64,000 nt of DNA from contig NZ_FNRQ01000001.1 in the NCBI RefSeq assembly GCF_900107685.1, positions 1 through 64,000 of the forward strand, written 5' to 3'. Below the pieces are notes generated by a model. That model saw only the letters and a program-made list of their open reading frames with translations, did not search any database and was not told where the DNA came from. Numbering within the stretch: position 1 is the stretch's first letter; every line of letters begins with the position of its first letter. This document shows positions 37,339 to 46,442 of this stretch, one piece after another. Origin of the DNA: Paraburkholderia sartisoli. Its GTDB lineage: Bacteria > Pseudomonadota > Gammaproteobacteria > Burkholderiales > Burkholderiaceae. Made by a program: the position numbers and the translations under genes.

Positions 37339-37722
37339 CTACAGCTTCATTTGCTCCTGCAGGTCGCTGCAGGTCGCCGATTTCTGCTGGTCGTATTCCT
37401 TTGGATTGCTGGCTTTCATCTGCTGGAAACTGGCGACGGTTTTCGCGGCGTTTTTCCAGCCCGTGTCCCAGTCCGCCGCGAAGTTCGTGTCCTGGCCAAA
37501 CTTCTTGCTCGCCGAGTTCTTGTAGCTCGACACCGTCGACGCGTCAACGCCGCAAACTTCCGCGGCGACGCGCGCGTTGTTCGCGGCGAACTGGACACCC
37601 GACTTCATGAGCTTCTGGGTCGCGTCCTGACTCTGGGCGTTCGCGCCGCTCGCACCCAGCGCGAGACAGGCGCTGAAGGAGAGAGCGGATAGTTTGAGCA
37701 ATGCGTTTCGGCGGATCTTCAT
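37339..37722 (-). CDS. Exported protein of unknown function, end of the Tad locus
   Basis: A 127-residue periplasmic or secreted protein. The signal peptide (MKIRRNALLKLSALSFSACL) is cleaved near GANA-QS (residue 29). The mature part is helical and polar, with two cysteines (AAEVCGVD and SATCSDLQ) that could form a disulphide. ATG 37722 follows AAGGA. It lies 44 bases after the next exported-protein gene and may be the last gene of the locus. No family recognised. Confidence 0.75.
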   Translation of the reverse strand: MKIRRNALLKLSALSFSACLALGASGANAQSQDATQKLMKSGVQFAANNARVAAEVCGVDASTVSSYKNSASKKFGQDTNFAADWDTGWKNAAKTVASFQQMKASNPKEYDQQKSATCSDLQEQMKL

Positions 37723-37766
37723 CGATGGGTCCTTGAATGTGTTGAAGCAAGACGATGGAATGCGGC

Positions 37767-38582
37767 TTAGTGCAGCGCGCTAACCATCAGCGACGCCGGC
37801 TTCCCGTTGGTGGTCATGTCCTGGCGCATGACGAGGCCCGCCGCCGGGCAGAAGTGATCGACAACGTGCGTCTGCGCGTTCAGGTCGGCGGTGTGACTCA
37901 TCATCTTCACATTGTCGGCGTGCATGCTGCGGTCATATGTAACAGGCCAGCACGCGAACTTGCCGGCCGGCGTCTGCAGTTGCTCCTGCTTGCCGACCTG
38001 CTTGTCGCTCGTCGTCATGACGAACTTCGGTGCCGCCATCGTGCCGACCGTCTGCCCCATGTTCGCGAGCTTGCCCGACACCGCGCCTTCACTGCGCGTG
38101 CCTGGAATACGCTGCCCCTCGCCCGTGATTTCGCCGACGTAGCTCAGCACGCCGACCGTCTGCGACGACATCGTCGCGCCGAACGTGCCTGCGCCCGCGT
38201 GGCTGTTCATCGAACCCGCGGCGGCTTCCGTCTGCGCATGCACCTTGCCGCCGGCAATCTCGAACTTGACGTTCGATTCGCTCTGGACCGGCTGCCCACC
38301 CATCGACATGCTCATCACCGCGCGGATCTGGCCGTTACAGTTGTTACCGTCACGTTTCGAAAACTGGGTCACCGTGAATACCGTGGCGCGTTGACTCGGC
38401 GAGGACGTTGCAGTGAAACCGCCGCCCTGATGCATCCATGGCGCATCGCACGCGAGCTCCGCATGCGCCTGCGAAACGCCTGCGGCGCACGCGGCGGCGA
38501 CCGCGATCATGGCCACGCGCCGCAATGGCTGGCGAGTATTGCGCACGCTGATTTCAACCGAATGGTTCTTGCTGTCGTTCAT
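37767..38582 (-). CDS. Exported protein of unknown function
   Basis: A 271-residue protein with an extended signal peptide (hydrophobic core AMIAVAAACAAGVSQA, cleavage near AHA-EL, residue 42). The mature part includes LACDAPWMHQGGGF and GNNCNGQIRAVMSMSMGG, a beta-rich sequence with about four cysteines and a Met-rich strand. No enzyme motif seen. It follows the lytic transglycosylase gene by about 70 bases on the same strand and may belong to the pilus locus or be separately expressed. Confidence 0.7.
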   Translation of the reverse strand: MNDSKNHSVEISVRNTRQPLRRVAMIAVAAACAAGVSQAHAELACDAPWMHQGGGFTATSSPSQRATVFTVTQFSKRDGNNCNGQIRAVMSMSMGGQPVQSESNVKFEIAGGKVHAQTEAAAGSMNSHAGAGTFGATMSSQTVGVLSYVGEITGEGQRIPGTRSEGAVSGKLANMGQTVGTMAAPKFVMTTSDKQVGKQEQLQTPAGKFACWPVTYDRSMHADNVKMMSHTADLNAQTHVVDHFCPAAGLVMRQDMTTNGKPASLMVSALH

Positions 38583-38649
38583 CGTTCTCTCCAGCTGTTA
38601 TCTCCTGGGCCCGGTCTTAGTGACCGCCACTGCACAGGGCAAGTTCAAT

Positions 38650-39456
38650 CTAGCGATACTCGGTGAGCGTCATTTGTATCGCATCCGGCTGGGGTCCGGC
38701 AACGTTGCGCCCGGGCGCGCCATGCGCTCTGAATGCCGCGTAGCGCGACAGCACGCGCGGGACGTACGCCTGCGTTTCGGCGAACGGCGGAATGCCCCCG
38801 TAGGTACGCACGTTTGCTTCCCCGGCGTTGTAGGCGGCAAGCGCGTAAGACAGATTGCCGGAGAATTGCCGCAGCATCTGGCCCAGATACAGCGCACCCG
38901 CCGCGACGTTTTGCACCGGATCGTAGACGTTGGAGACGCCGAAGCGCAACGCCGTCGCCGGCATCAACTGCATGAGACCCTGGGCGCCTGCGGGCGATAC
39001 CGCCCGACGGTTGAAGCCGGACTCGACGTCGATGACCGCGGCGACCAGCGCAGGATCGACGTCCGCGGCACGCGATACGGTGCGGATGAGCGGCGCCATC
39101 GTCGCGTAGTTGCAGCCGGCGCATGCGCTTGCACTTGCGCGCGGCAGCGACGTCCGGCTGGACAGGGCAAGCGTAGCGCCAGCGAGCACGACGCCGCGCG
39201 CGCCTCGCACGTCGGAACCTGTGCCGGTATCGGCATCAGCGCCGACGATGTTCTGCACTGCCTGTGCCCCGCGCATCGCGCTGCGCCCCGGTGTCGCGCC
39301 GGGCACTCGCACGCGGCTGTCATGTGCCGGCAGCGTATGACCGCCGATGACGTAGCTCACGCCGGCCGCCCGCGCCGGCGCCGACATCACGGTGAGCCCG
39401 GTGCCAATGCAGATGCCGATGCCGAGCGGCGCGACGAGGTGGTAAGCGTGTCTCAC
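38650..39456 (-). CDS. Lytic transglycosylase (SLT domain) of the Tad locus
   Basis: A 268-residue periplasmic murein hydrolase. After a signal peptide and a 90-residue variable part, residues about 118-235 form the goose-lysozyme-like SLT domain: catalytic E145 in DVESGFNRRAV, then PAGAQGLMQLMPATALRFGV and ALAAYNAGEANVRTYGGIPP. It would open the peptidoglycan for passage of the pilus. Its GTG start overlaps the stop of the OmpA-like gene (GTGA). Confidence 0.9.
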   Translation of the reverse strand: MRHAYHLVAPLGIGICIGTGLTVMSAPARAAGVSYVIGGHTLPAHDSRVRVPGATPGRSAMRGAQAVQNIVGADADTGTGSDVRGARGVVLAGATLALSSRTSLPRASASACAGCNYATMAPLIRTVSRAADVDPALVAAVIDVESGFNRRAVSPAGAQGLMQLMPATALRFGVSNVYDPVQNVAAGALYLGQMLRQFSGNLSYALAAYNAGEANVRTYGGIPPFAETQAYVPRVLSRYAAFRAHGAPGRNVAGPQPDAIQMTLTEYR

Positions 39457-40886
39457 TGCTTGACGAGTTCGACGCGCCGGTTCTGCGCGCGCAGTGCATC
39501 GGTCGTGTTGGGCACGAGCGGCTGCGTCGAGCCGTAACCCTTCGACGTCAGCGTGCTGGTCACACCCGCGCTCTTCAAATACTGCGCGACCGCATCCGCA
39601 CGATCCTGCGAGAGCTTCATGTTGTGCGCGTCCTCGCCTGTCGAATCGGTATGGCCGGCCACTTCGATCTTCCAGTCCGCGTGCGCCTTGAGGAGCGTCG
39701 CCATGCGGTCGAGCACGGGTTTTGCATCGGCGCGCAGGGTGCTTTTGTCGAGATCGAAATTCACGCCGTACAGTTGCACATGGCCCGTCTGTTCGAGCTG
39801 CGAAGCCACGGCGTCGCTCGGGCCACCCGACGGATTGCAGGTGAGCTTCGACGGTCCGACCCGCTCGCCGGGACTTTCGGCGACGTTCGAGAACGTGTGC
39901 GCATCGGCCGTGAAGAGCGCGGAGAAGGCCTGTTTGTCATCGGGGCTGAACGCGATGATGCCCGGCGTGCTGAGTTTCGATTGCTGCTCGTTGCGTGTGA
40001 GCCGCAGATAGCCACCCTGCTCGATCCCCCCGACGATCGTGCCGAGCACCTGCGACACGCGGACTGGATCGCTGCCCGCCGATTCGAAGTAGCAGCCTTC
40101 GATGCTCGCGCCTTGCTGTTGCAGCAGCACGTAGCCGCTCGAGCCAAAATTCAGCGGGAAGTGATAGAGGCCCGCCACCTGGCGCACCGACTGTGCGGCA
40201 CCCGGCGTGCCGTACGCGGAGAAGCGGCTCAGGCCGATACCGTTTGGCGCCTGCTCCGGTGTCGACGACAGCGTCAGACGCAGAAACTTCGCCGTGACGG
40301 GTTGCTGGAGCGGCGCGCGCACGACCACGCCCGGCTGGATGGTGTCGGCGCCTGGAATATCGGCATCGTAGGCCGTGGTCCAGGGGCCGCTCGCGTTCGC
40401 TGCGGTGTCGACCTTGACGTGCTGCGGCGTCACCTGGCGTTGCGGGCTGCTGACGAAGGCGAACGACGCAATCTGCGCCTCACCCGGTAATGCCAGCACC
40501 AGTTCATAAGGATTGCTGTTGACCTGGATGCCCGGCGAATCGGGTACGCCATCGACCAGCCGAAACCAGTCGTCGCTGGTCTGGCCGACTGCAAACGCGC
40601 CTGCACTGAGGCTCGCCACGTCGACCTGCTGCGGGCCGGCCGTCGCCGCGGCCGGAGCCGGAGCGGCCGCGCTTGCGGCTGCCGGCGCAGCGATGACGGC
40701 GCTCGCCGCCGATGCACCGATGCTCACCGCGCCATCAGACAACACCCTGGCGGACGAAGTATCCGATGCCGTCTCGTCCTGCTTGCGATGACAGCCCGAG
40801 AGCACCAGGACGACGCCGGCGGACATCAGCGCCGTCATGGCGATCGAACGGCGCGTGACGGAAAGAATGCGTGACATGGAGGTCAA
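39453..40886 (-). CDS. OmpA-domain lipoprotein of the Tad locus
   Basis: A 477-residue lipoprotein. The lipobox is VLSGC near residue 32; an Ala/Pro-rich linker follows to about residue 85. The middle (90-350) is a beta-rich domain without recognised family, with VDGVPDSPGIQVNSNPYELV and SPQRQVTPQHVKVDTAANAS resembling a discoidin-like sandwich. The last 115 residues form the peptidoglycan-binding OmpA domain (VQLYGVNFDLDKSTLRADAK, VAGHTDSTGEDAHNMKLSQD, RAQNRRVELVKQ). A TTG at 40886 with AGGAG nine bases upstream seems the start; ATG 40877 is an alternative. It likely anchors or times the pilus system at the cell wall. Confidence 0.85.
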   Translation of the reverse strand: MTSMSRILSVTRRSIAMTALMSAGVVLVLSGCHRKQDETASDTSSARVLSDGAVSIGASAASAVIAAPAAASAAAPAPAAATAGPQQVDVASLSAGAFAVGQTSDDWFRLVDGVPDSPGIQVNSNPYELVLALPGEAQIASFAFVSSPQRQVTPQHVKVDTAANASGPWTTAYDADIPGADTIQPGVVVRAPLQQPVTAKFLRLTLSSTPEQAPNGIGLSRFSAYGTPGAAQSVRQVAGLYHFPLNFGSSGYVLLQQQGASIEGCYFESAGSDPVRVSQVLGTIVGGIEQGGYLRLTRNEQQSKLSTPGIIAFSPDDKQAFSALFTADAHTFSNVAESPGERVGPSKLTCNPSGGPSDAVASQLEQTGHVQLYGVNFDLDKSTLRADAKPVLDRMATLLKAHADWKIEVAGHTDSTGEDAHNMKLSQDRADAVAQYLKSAGVTSTLTSKGYGSTQPLVPNTTDALRAQNRRVELVKQ

Positions 40887-40887
40887 T

Positions 40888-41538
40888 TCACTGGGCTCCT
40901 GATTGCTGGCTGCGCGTGAGGATATGAATCTCGTCGAGATCAGTCCGGATCTGCGCCTGTAACTCGTTCAATTTCGTGCGGCTCGCACCGTTGCGCCTGG
41001 CGGCGTCGAACGCGACGAGCGCGTCCTTGAGATCCGCCTGGGATTCCGCGCGCCGCGCGTTCACCAGTTGATGCGCGCTATTGTCGGCCTGCTCGTTCGC
41101 GGTGCCGTCGGAATTGAGCAGATTCGCGCGCAGCCGGTGGTCGCCGCGCACGTCGTCGGCCACCATGCCCGGATCGCGCGCCGGCAAGGTCGCGTTCATC
41201 GGCGCATGCTGGCGCGAGCGGCCGAATGGCGACAGCGCCGTGCCTTCGGGCAAGGCGGATAGCGTACCGCGCTGCGCCGATGGGTCGCTTGCGCCTGACG
41301 CGCCGGCGGCTGCCGGCGTCTGCGCAATCGTACGCGACGTGATGATTTCGACGCCACCTTCGTGTACCACCGAAACCGCCGACTGTGACGACCGCGCCGG
41401 CTGAACCTGGGGCCCGGCGCCTTGCGGCACGCCCTGCGCACGCGCCGCGCCGTTGCACGCAACGACGAGCATCGCGAGCCTTGCCAGCGCCGATACGCGT
41501 CGCGCGCGCGACGCCCGCGTTGTACCCCGACCGGCCAT
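40888..41538 (-). CDS. Exported protein of unknown function in the Tad locus
   Basis: A 216-residue protein with a signal-like head (ALARLAMLVVACNGAARA, cleavage near residue 34). The middle is low-complexity (Ala/Ser/Gln/Pro), and the last 60 residues are predicted helical (VNARRAESQADLKDALVAFD, KLNELQAQIRTDLDEIHILT). ATG 41538 follows GGGGAGGG at six bases. It sits between the TadE-like and OmpA-domain genes with one to three bases between genes, so it is part of the operon. It might substitute for TadD, but no TPR motif is visible. Confidence 0.7.
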   Translation of the reverse strand: MAGRGTTRASRARRVSALARLAMLVVACNGAARAQGVPQGAGPQVQPARSSQSAVSVVHEGGVEIITSRTIAQTPAAAGASGASDPSAQRGTLSALPEGTALSPFGRSRQHAPMNATLPARDPGMVADDVRGDHRLRANLLNSDGTANEQADNSAHQLVNARRAESQADLKDALVAFDAARRNGASRTKLNELQAQIRTDLDEIHILTRSQQSGAQ

Positions 41539-41541
41539 CGT

Positions 41542-42276
41542 TCACCCTCCCCGAAACGGCGATTGCATCCGCACGATCGCCTCGGATTCGATCGGAATGC
41601 GAAAGCCACCCGACACACTGGAATAGCCGTAGCAGTTGTTCATTTTCGTCGGCACGCCGAGGCCGCCCGTCGTGCCGGTCGAATAGATGTTGCTGACGCC
41701 GTTCACGAGATAGAAGACCACACGGTTGATGAACGGGACATAGAGATCGTAGCAATACGTGACGCTGATCTTCAGCAGGTTCGCATCCTGGATCGACAGT
41801 CCCGAGCTCGAGCCGGCCCTCGTATTGCGATACATCAGCGTGTCGTTCGGAATCTCTCTTACCGTCTTGCCCGCGTAATAGTTCGAGCGGCCGAAATCGG
41901 ACAGCGCCGCGCCGGTCGGATTGATGACCGTCAGGCGGGTGATGCCAGGGTTGCGTGCTTCGACGGTTGCGGTCAGCACCGCGGTCTGCTGCGTCGCGAT
42001 GCCTGTCGAATGCGCGAAGAGCGGTGCGATGCCGCGACCGAAGCCGTTGAGCATCGCGCTCTTCTGGCCGTTCTGCACCGCGCCGGCGCGTGCCGCCATC
42101 AGCGTCGCGTAGTTCACCGTGCTTTTTGCCTGATACAGCAGGCCGAACTGGATCAGCCCGAGACAGAGCAGCAGCAGAACCGGCAGCCCGATGATGAATT
42201 CCACCGCCGACTGTCCGCGCTGCGCGTGCCGCGACCTCATGGGGCGCCGCGCGCCGTGAATCGCCGTGTGCGTCAT
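41542..42276 (-). CDS. TadE-like pseudopilin
   Basis: A 244-residue protein. The N-terminus RHAQRGQSAVEFIIGLPVLL carries the TadE signature RGQSAVEF with one membrane span (residues about 23-45) followed by a periplasmic domain. TadE and TadF proteins are minor pseudopilins needed for Flp pilus assembly and are processed by the prepilin peptidase. Two cysteines (VTYCYD, NNCYGY) may pair. ATG 42276 follows CGGAGA, and overlaps the DUF192 gene (ATGA). Confidence 0.88.
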   Translation of the reverse strand: MTHTAIHGARRPMRSRHAQRGQSAVEFIIGLPVLLLLCLGLIQFGLLYQAKSTVNYATLMAARAGAVQNGQKSAMLNGFGRGIAPLFAHSTGIATQQTAVLTATVEARNPGITRLTVINPTGAALSDFGRSNYYAGKTVREIPNDTLMYRNTRAGSSSGLSIQDANLLKISVTYCYDLYVPFINRVVFYLVNGVSNIYSTGTTGGLGVPTKMNNCYGYSSVSGGFRIPIESEAIVRMQSPFRGG

Positions 42277-42629
42277 CGTATGTCTCCGTCGTCGATGTCG
42301 AGCTGCACGCCCGGTGCGAGACCCAGCGCCGCGCCGCGGCCCGCCTGCAACTCGAGCGCCGACGCCGCGCGCCAGTGCATGCACACGCGGCGAGGCCCGA
42401 CGTTGTCGCGCACGCCGACGACGCGGTCGTGGCGGTCCAGGAACACCACGTCGATCGGCGCGGACATGAACCACGTGTGAATCGAATTACACGGCTGAAT
42501 CAGCAATGCATCGTGCTCGGTGATCGACTTGCGTCCCATCCAGCCCCTGAGCCGGTCGATCATCCCCGTCGTGACGTTCAGGTCGAGCGTGAGCGGCGTG
42601 CCACCGGCCGAAATCCGCGCCGGCTTCAC
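42273..42629 (-). CDS. DUF192 family protein inside the Tad operon
   Basis: A 118-residue protein with the DUF192 core: RGWMGRKSITEHDALLIQPC, then NSIHTWFMSAPIDVVFLDRH and LELQAG. The family is widespread and its function is unclear. No signal peptide is present here, although many relatives are exported. It is fused in operon sense to TadC (GTGA overlap at 42626-42629) and the TadE-like gene (ATGA overlap), so it appears to be an integral part of this pilus locus. Confidence 0.88.
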   Translation of the reverse strand: MKPARISAGGTPLTLDLNVTTGMIDRLRGWMGRKSITEHDALLIQPCNSIHTWFMSAPIDVVFLDRHDRVVGVRDNVGPRRVCMHWRAASALELQAGRGAALGLAPGVQLDIDDGDIR

Positions 42630-43507
42630 AGCAACCCCTCCTGCATGAACTTCATCACGATGGGAAAGCCGAGCACGATGAAGGTCACCGGAAAGATGAA
42701 CACCACCAGCGGGAAGATCAGCTTGACCGGTGCTTCCATCGCCTGCTTTTCCGCGCGCTGGAAACGTTCGGTGCGGCGCTGCTCCGACTGGAAGCGCAGC
42801 GTGGTCGCAATGCTGCCGCCCATGCGTTCCGACTGCACCACCGAACTCACGAAGTTGGTCACTTCGCGGACCTGCAGGCGTTCGTCCATGCGCCGCAATG
42901 CGTCGGCGCGGGGCAGGCCCGATTTCATGTCGCGCAGCACGTGTTCGAATTCGCGCTTGAGCGGACCCACCGGTCCCTTGCCCACAGCCTGCGCGAGAGC
43001 GCCGTTAAGGTTCAGGCCGGCTTCCATGCTGAGCGTGAGAAAGTCGAGATACACCGGCAACTGCTTTTCCACCTGCCTGACCATGCGTGTACGAATGTCG
43101 CGCAGCCACAGGCGCGGCAGAAAGAAGCCGGTCGCGGCGGCCAGCAGGGGCAGTAGCGTGTTGTCGCTGTTGAGCCAGTGGACGACCAGCAGTGCCATCA
43201 CGAACGCGACCGACGCCGCCACCAGAGACAGCGAAATGAACTGCCGCGCCGAGAGCAGGTAGCTTCGGCCGGTCAGTTGCAATTGCAGCTCGACGCGCCT
43301 GACGATCGCCGGCGGATAGAGGCGGCCGAAGTAAAAGTCGAGAAAGCGCACGAGCGGCCATAGTATGCGCAGCGGCGTCGAGAGCGGGTCGAGAAACTCG
43401 CGGTCTTCACCCGGCACGTGCTTGCCGAGCACCGACAGCGATCGCACGATTACGCCAAGGAAAATGATCAGGCCGAGAGCGATGCAGAAAGCGATAGCGA
43501 TATACAT
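42626..43507 (-). CDS. tadC: TadC, inner-membrane platform protein of the Flp pilus
   Basis: A 293-residue T2SS-F/GspF-fold membrane protein. It begins MYIAIAFCIALGLIIFLGVI (first span) and carries the GspF core YLDFLTLSMEAGLNLNGALA then PLKREFEHVLRDMKSGLPRA and VSSVVQSERMGGSIATTLRF, ending with membrane spans and FPIVMKFMQEGLL. With TadB it forms the platform on which the ATPase drives pilin polymerisation. ATG 43507 is five bases after the TadB stop. A longer frame through TadB exists but is a biased shadow. Confidence 0.93.
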   Translation of the reverse strand: MYIAIAFCIALGLIIFLGVIVRSLSVLGKHVPGEDREFLDPLSTPLRILWPLVRFLDFYFGRLYPPAIVRRVELQLQLTGRSYLLSARQFISLSLVAASVAFVMALLVVHWLNSDNTLLPLLAAATGFFLPRLWLRDIRTRMVRQVEKQLPVYLDFLTLSMEAGLNLNGALAQAVGKGPVGPLKREFEHVLRDMKSGLPRADALRRMDERLQVREVTNFVSSVVQSERMGGSIATTLRFQSEQRRTERFQRAEKQAMEAPVKLIFPLVVFIFPVTFIVLGFPIVMKFMQEGLL

Positions 43508-43512
43508 GGCGC

Positions 43513-44361
43513 TCACACGTCGATGTTGGTGATCTTCGCGATCGCCTTGTAGCCGAGAAACTCCATCACCGCGATGACCGTCAGCGTGGCCCAGCCGATG
43601 GGCTTGTTGAAGAGCGGGTCCATCGCGACCGGGTCCATATGGCTCAGGACGACCATCAGGAAAATGGGCAGCAGCGTCATCACCCAGCCTTGCGCCTTGC
43701 CCTGCGCCGTCAGCGAGCGGATCTTGCCTTCCATCTGCTGCTTGTCGCGCAACGTGCGCGCCACCGTTTCGAGCGTTTCGGCGAGATTGCCGCCCACTTC
43801 GCGCGAAATCGAAATGGCCGCCGTCGCCATCAGAAAATCCTGCATCGGGATGCGCTTTTCCATGTGCATGAGCGCATCGGCCATATCCACGCCGAGGCGG
43901 ATCTCGCGGATCAGCAGCGCCAGTTCCTGCGAGATCGGCGGCCGCGTTTCCTGGGCCGCGCTTTCGAGCGCGAGCGGAAAGCTCGCACCGGCGCGCAGCG
44001 CGCTCGCCACCATCAGCAGCGCATCGGGCAACTGCTTTTCGATCTGTTGCAGGCGGCGGGTCTGGATGCGACGCACGAGCAGACGCGGCGAGAGCAGACT
44101 CAGCAACATCGCGATGACCGTCAGGACGATGTTCTGGCTCACCACGTACACGGCCAGCGGGATTGCCAGCACCGCCAGCGCGCTCGCCGCCGCAACCTGC
44201 TGGGTGCTGATGAAAATAAACAGGTCCGCCAGGTTCGATCCGACTTCGTCGCCCACGCGCGCCGTGCGGCGCACGAACCACGTCTTGCCTTGCGAGACGA
44301 CGCCCCACGACACCAGCGTCAGCAGCACGAAGGCCGCGCCCATCATCAGAGCTGTATTCAT
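43513..44361 (-). CDS. tadB: TadB, inner-membrane platform protein of the Flp pilus
   Basis: A 282-residue protein paralogous to TadC. Membrane spans occur near the N-terminus and at 75-95; the T2SS-F domain follows: EKQLPDALLMVASALRAGAS, QELALLIREIRLGVDMADAL and AISISREVGGNLAETLETVA. The C-terminal spans include TLLPIFLMVVL. The gene follows the ATPase gene by 15 bases and precedes tadC by five bases. Confidence 0.93.
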   Translation of the reverse strand: MNTALMMGAAFVLLTLVSWGVVSQGKTWFVRRTARVGDEVGSNLADLFIFISTQQVAAASALAVLAIPLAVYVVSQNIVLTVIAMLLSLLSPRLLVRRIQTRRLQQIEKQLPDALLMVASALRAGASFPLALESAAQETRPPISQELALLIREIRLGVDMADALMHMEKRIPMQDFLMATAAISISREVGGNLAETLETVARTLRDKQQMEGKIRSLTAQGKAQGWVMTLLPIFLMVVLSHMDPVAMDPLFNKPIGWATLTVIAVMEFLGYKAIAKITNIDV

Positions 44362-44376
44362 TGGCTGGGCCTCGTG

Positions 44377-46374
44377 CTAGTCCTGAAAGATCGACGTATC
44401 GACGGCGATGCCGCGGCGGATCAGGTCCTGGTAGAAATCCGGCACGTAACCCGTCGAGTGGAACGTTCCCTGTACCTTGCCGTCCTCGCCATAACCGCTT
44501 TGCCTGAACACGAACACGTCCTGCAACTGCACCGTGCCCGACTCGATGCCGCTCACTTCGGTGATATGGGTGACGCGCCGCGTGCCGCAGGAAAAGCGGG
44601 TCTGCTGCACGATCATGTCGACCGCCGACACCACCTGTTCGCGGATCGCATTGACCGGCAGGTCGAGACCCGCCATCAGCGTCATCACTTCGAGGCGCGA
44701 CAGGCAATCGCGCGGCGAGTTGGCGTGCGCGGTGGTGAGCGAGCCGTCGTGGCCGGTGTTCATCGCCTGCAGCATGTCGAGCGCTTCGCCGCCGCGGCAC
44801 TCGCCCACCACGATGCGGTCGGGACGCATCCGCAACGTGTTCTTCACCAGGTCGCGAATCGGCACCGCGCCCTTGCCTTCCATGTTGGCGGGCCGCGCTT
44901 CCAGCGAGACGAGGTTGCTCTGCGAGAGCCGCAATTCGGCCGCGTCCTCGACCGTGACGATCCGTTCGTTATCGGGGATGAAGTTGGACAACACGTTGAG
45001 CAGGGTGGTCTTGCCCGATCCCGTGCCGCCCGAGATCACGATGTTCGCCCGCAGTTCCACCGACACGCGCAGGAAGGCCAGCATCTGTGGCGACAGCGAG
45101 CCGAAGCGCACGAGGTCTTCGCCGTGCAGCTTGTGTTTCGAGAACTTCCGGATCGTGATGTTCGGGCCTTTCAGCGCGAGCGGCGGAATCACCGCGTTGA
45201 CGCGCGAGCCGTCTTTCAGGCGCGCGTCGACCATCGGCGAGCTTTCGTCGATGCGCCGCCCGAGCGGTGCGACGATCCGCTCGATGGCGCCGAGCACGGC
45301 CTGATCGTCGGTAAAGATCGTCGACGAGCGGGTCAGCTGACCGGCGCGCTCGATGAAGATCTCGTTATAGCGGTTCACCATGATTTCAGTGATCGACTCG
45401 TCGGCGAGCAACGATTCGAGCGGCCCGAGCCCGATCACTTCGTCGAAGATACTCTTGAAGAGCGCGTCGGTCGGAATGCCCGGGCGCGCGAAGATCGGAT
45501 CCGACGAGAGCACCGTGCGCAACAGGCCGCTGATCGTGGTCGACAACTCCACTTCGCTCATGTGCGCCACGTTGATGCGGCGCAAATCGATGGCCGAGAT
45601 CAGGCGCGCGTGGCCCGTCTTGCGCAGCTCGATGCCTTCGGGCGTATTCAGCCATTGCGGCTCGTCCTGTACGTTCTGTACGTCCCGGGCACCGGGCGCC
45701 GCGGCGGCAGTGTCGCGTACCGGCATCGCCGGTGCCGCTCCGTGACCGGGATGCGAGCCGCCCGCCGTGCTGCGTTCGCGCGGCATCGCGACGACGCCAT
45801 TCGACCGTTCGCCGATCACCGCCAGGCCGTCGGTGCCGGTGCGCAGCGGCGAAGCCGTTTCGATGCGCGGCTGTTGTGCCACGGCCTCGAGCGGCATCGT
45901 CACGACGCCCGGCGCGTGGGCGGCCTGGCGCGTGCGCATCTGTGTTCGGGATTCGTCCGCCGGCTGGGCGCGCATCGCCGCCTGTGTATCGGCTGCGGCC
46001 GCGGGCGCAGCCACCGGCTTCGCATGACTGTCCACCAGATGCAGCCCGCCTGCGCCCGCCGCGCCGTGCACCACGGGCGTCACACCGATGCGAAACGACG
46101 CAATCTCGATCTGGTCGGTTTCCGTCAACGGCCCGTACGACGTGATCGGACTGCCGTTGACCATGGTCGAAGCCAGACCGCCCTTGTCTTCGATATACCA
46201 GTGTCCATGACGCGGCTCGATGCTCGCCTGCACCTTGCCGATCAGCAGGCCCTTCAACACGATATCGCAGGCCGGATCCTTGCCGAGGGTCGCGCCTGTC
46301 TTCAGCATGTGGAGCTGTGCCTTGCCGTCACGTCCCGTGACCGACACCTGCAATTCCTGGACGTTTTCCATCAT
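44377..46374 (-). CDS. cpaF: CpaF/TadA pilus assembly ATPase with N-terminal FHA domain
   Basis: A 665-residue fusion. Residues about 1-105 form a forkhead-associated domain (GATLGKDPACDIVLKGLLIG, then VQASIEPRHGHWYIEDKGGL), which binds phosphothreonine. A linker rich in Ala/Pro follows to about residue 235. The rest is a VirB11/CpaF ATPase: GRRIDESSPMVDARLKDGSR, Walker A ISGGTGSGKTTLLN, TVEDAAELRL, the His-box region TGHDGSLTTAHANSPRDCLS. It powers pilin assembly in the Flp system. CpaF proteins normally are about 450 residues, so the FHA head is an addition. No TadZ/CpaE gene lies next to it. Confidence 0.93.
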   Translation of the reverse strand: MMENVQELQVSVTGRDGKAQLHMLKTGATLGKDPACDIVLKGLLIGKVQASIEPRHGHWYIEDKGGLASTMVNGSPITSYGPLTETDQIEIASFRIGVTPVVHGAAGAGGLHLVDSHAKPVAAPAAAADTQAAMRAQPADESRTQMRTRQAAHAPGVVTMPLEAVAQQPRIETASPLRTGTDGLAVIGERSNGVVAMPRERSTAGGSHPGHGAAPAMPVRDTAAAAPGARDVQNVQDEPQWLNTPEGIELRKTGHARLISAIDLRRINVAHMSEVELSTTISGLLRTVLSSDPIFARPGIPTDALFKSIFDEVIGLGPLESLLADESITEIMVNRYNEIFIERAGQLTRSSTIFTDDQAVLGAIERIVAPLGRRIDESSPMVDARLKDGSRVNAVIPPLALKGPNITIRKFSKHKLHGEDLVRFGSLSPQMLAFLRVSVELRANIVISGGTGSGKTTLLNVLSNFIPDNERIVTVEDAAELRLSQSNLVSLEARPANMEGKGAVPIRDLVKNTLRMRPDRIVVGECRGGEALDMLQAMNTGHDGSLTTAHANSPRDCLSRLEVMTLMAGLDLPVNAIREQVVSAVDMIVQQTRFSCGTRRVTHITEVSGIESGTVQLQDVFVFRQSGYGEDGKVQGTFHSTGYVPDFYQDLIRRGIAVDTSIFQD

Positions 46375-46442
46375 TCACCGCCTGTTGCCGACTGGTTGGC
46401 CGATGCGCCGGACATCGGCGCATCGCTACTGCCTGAACTTCA

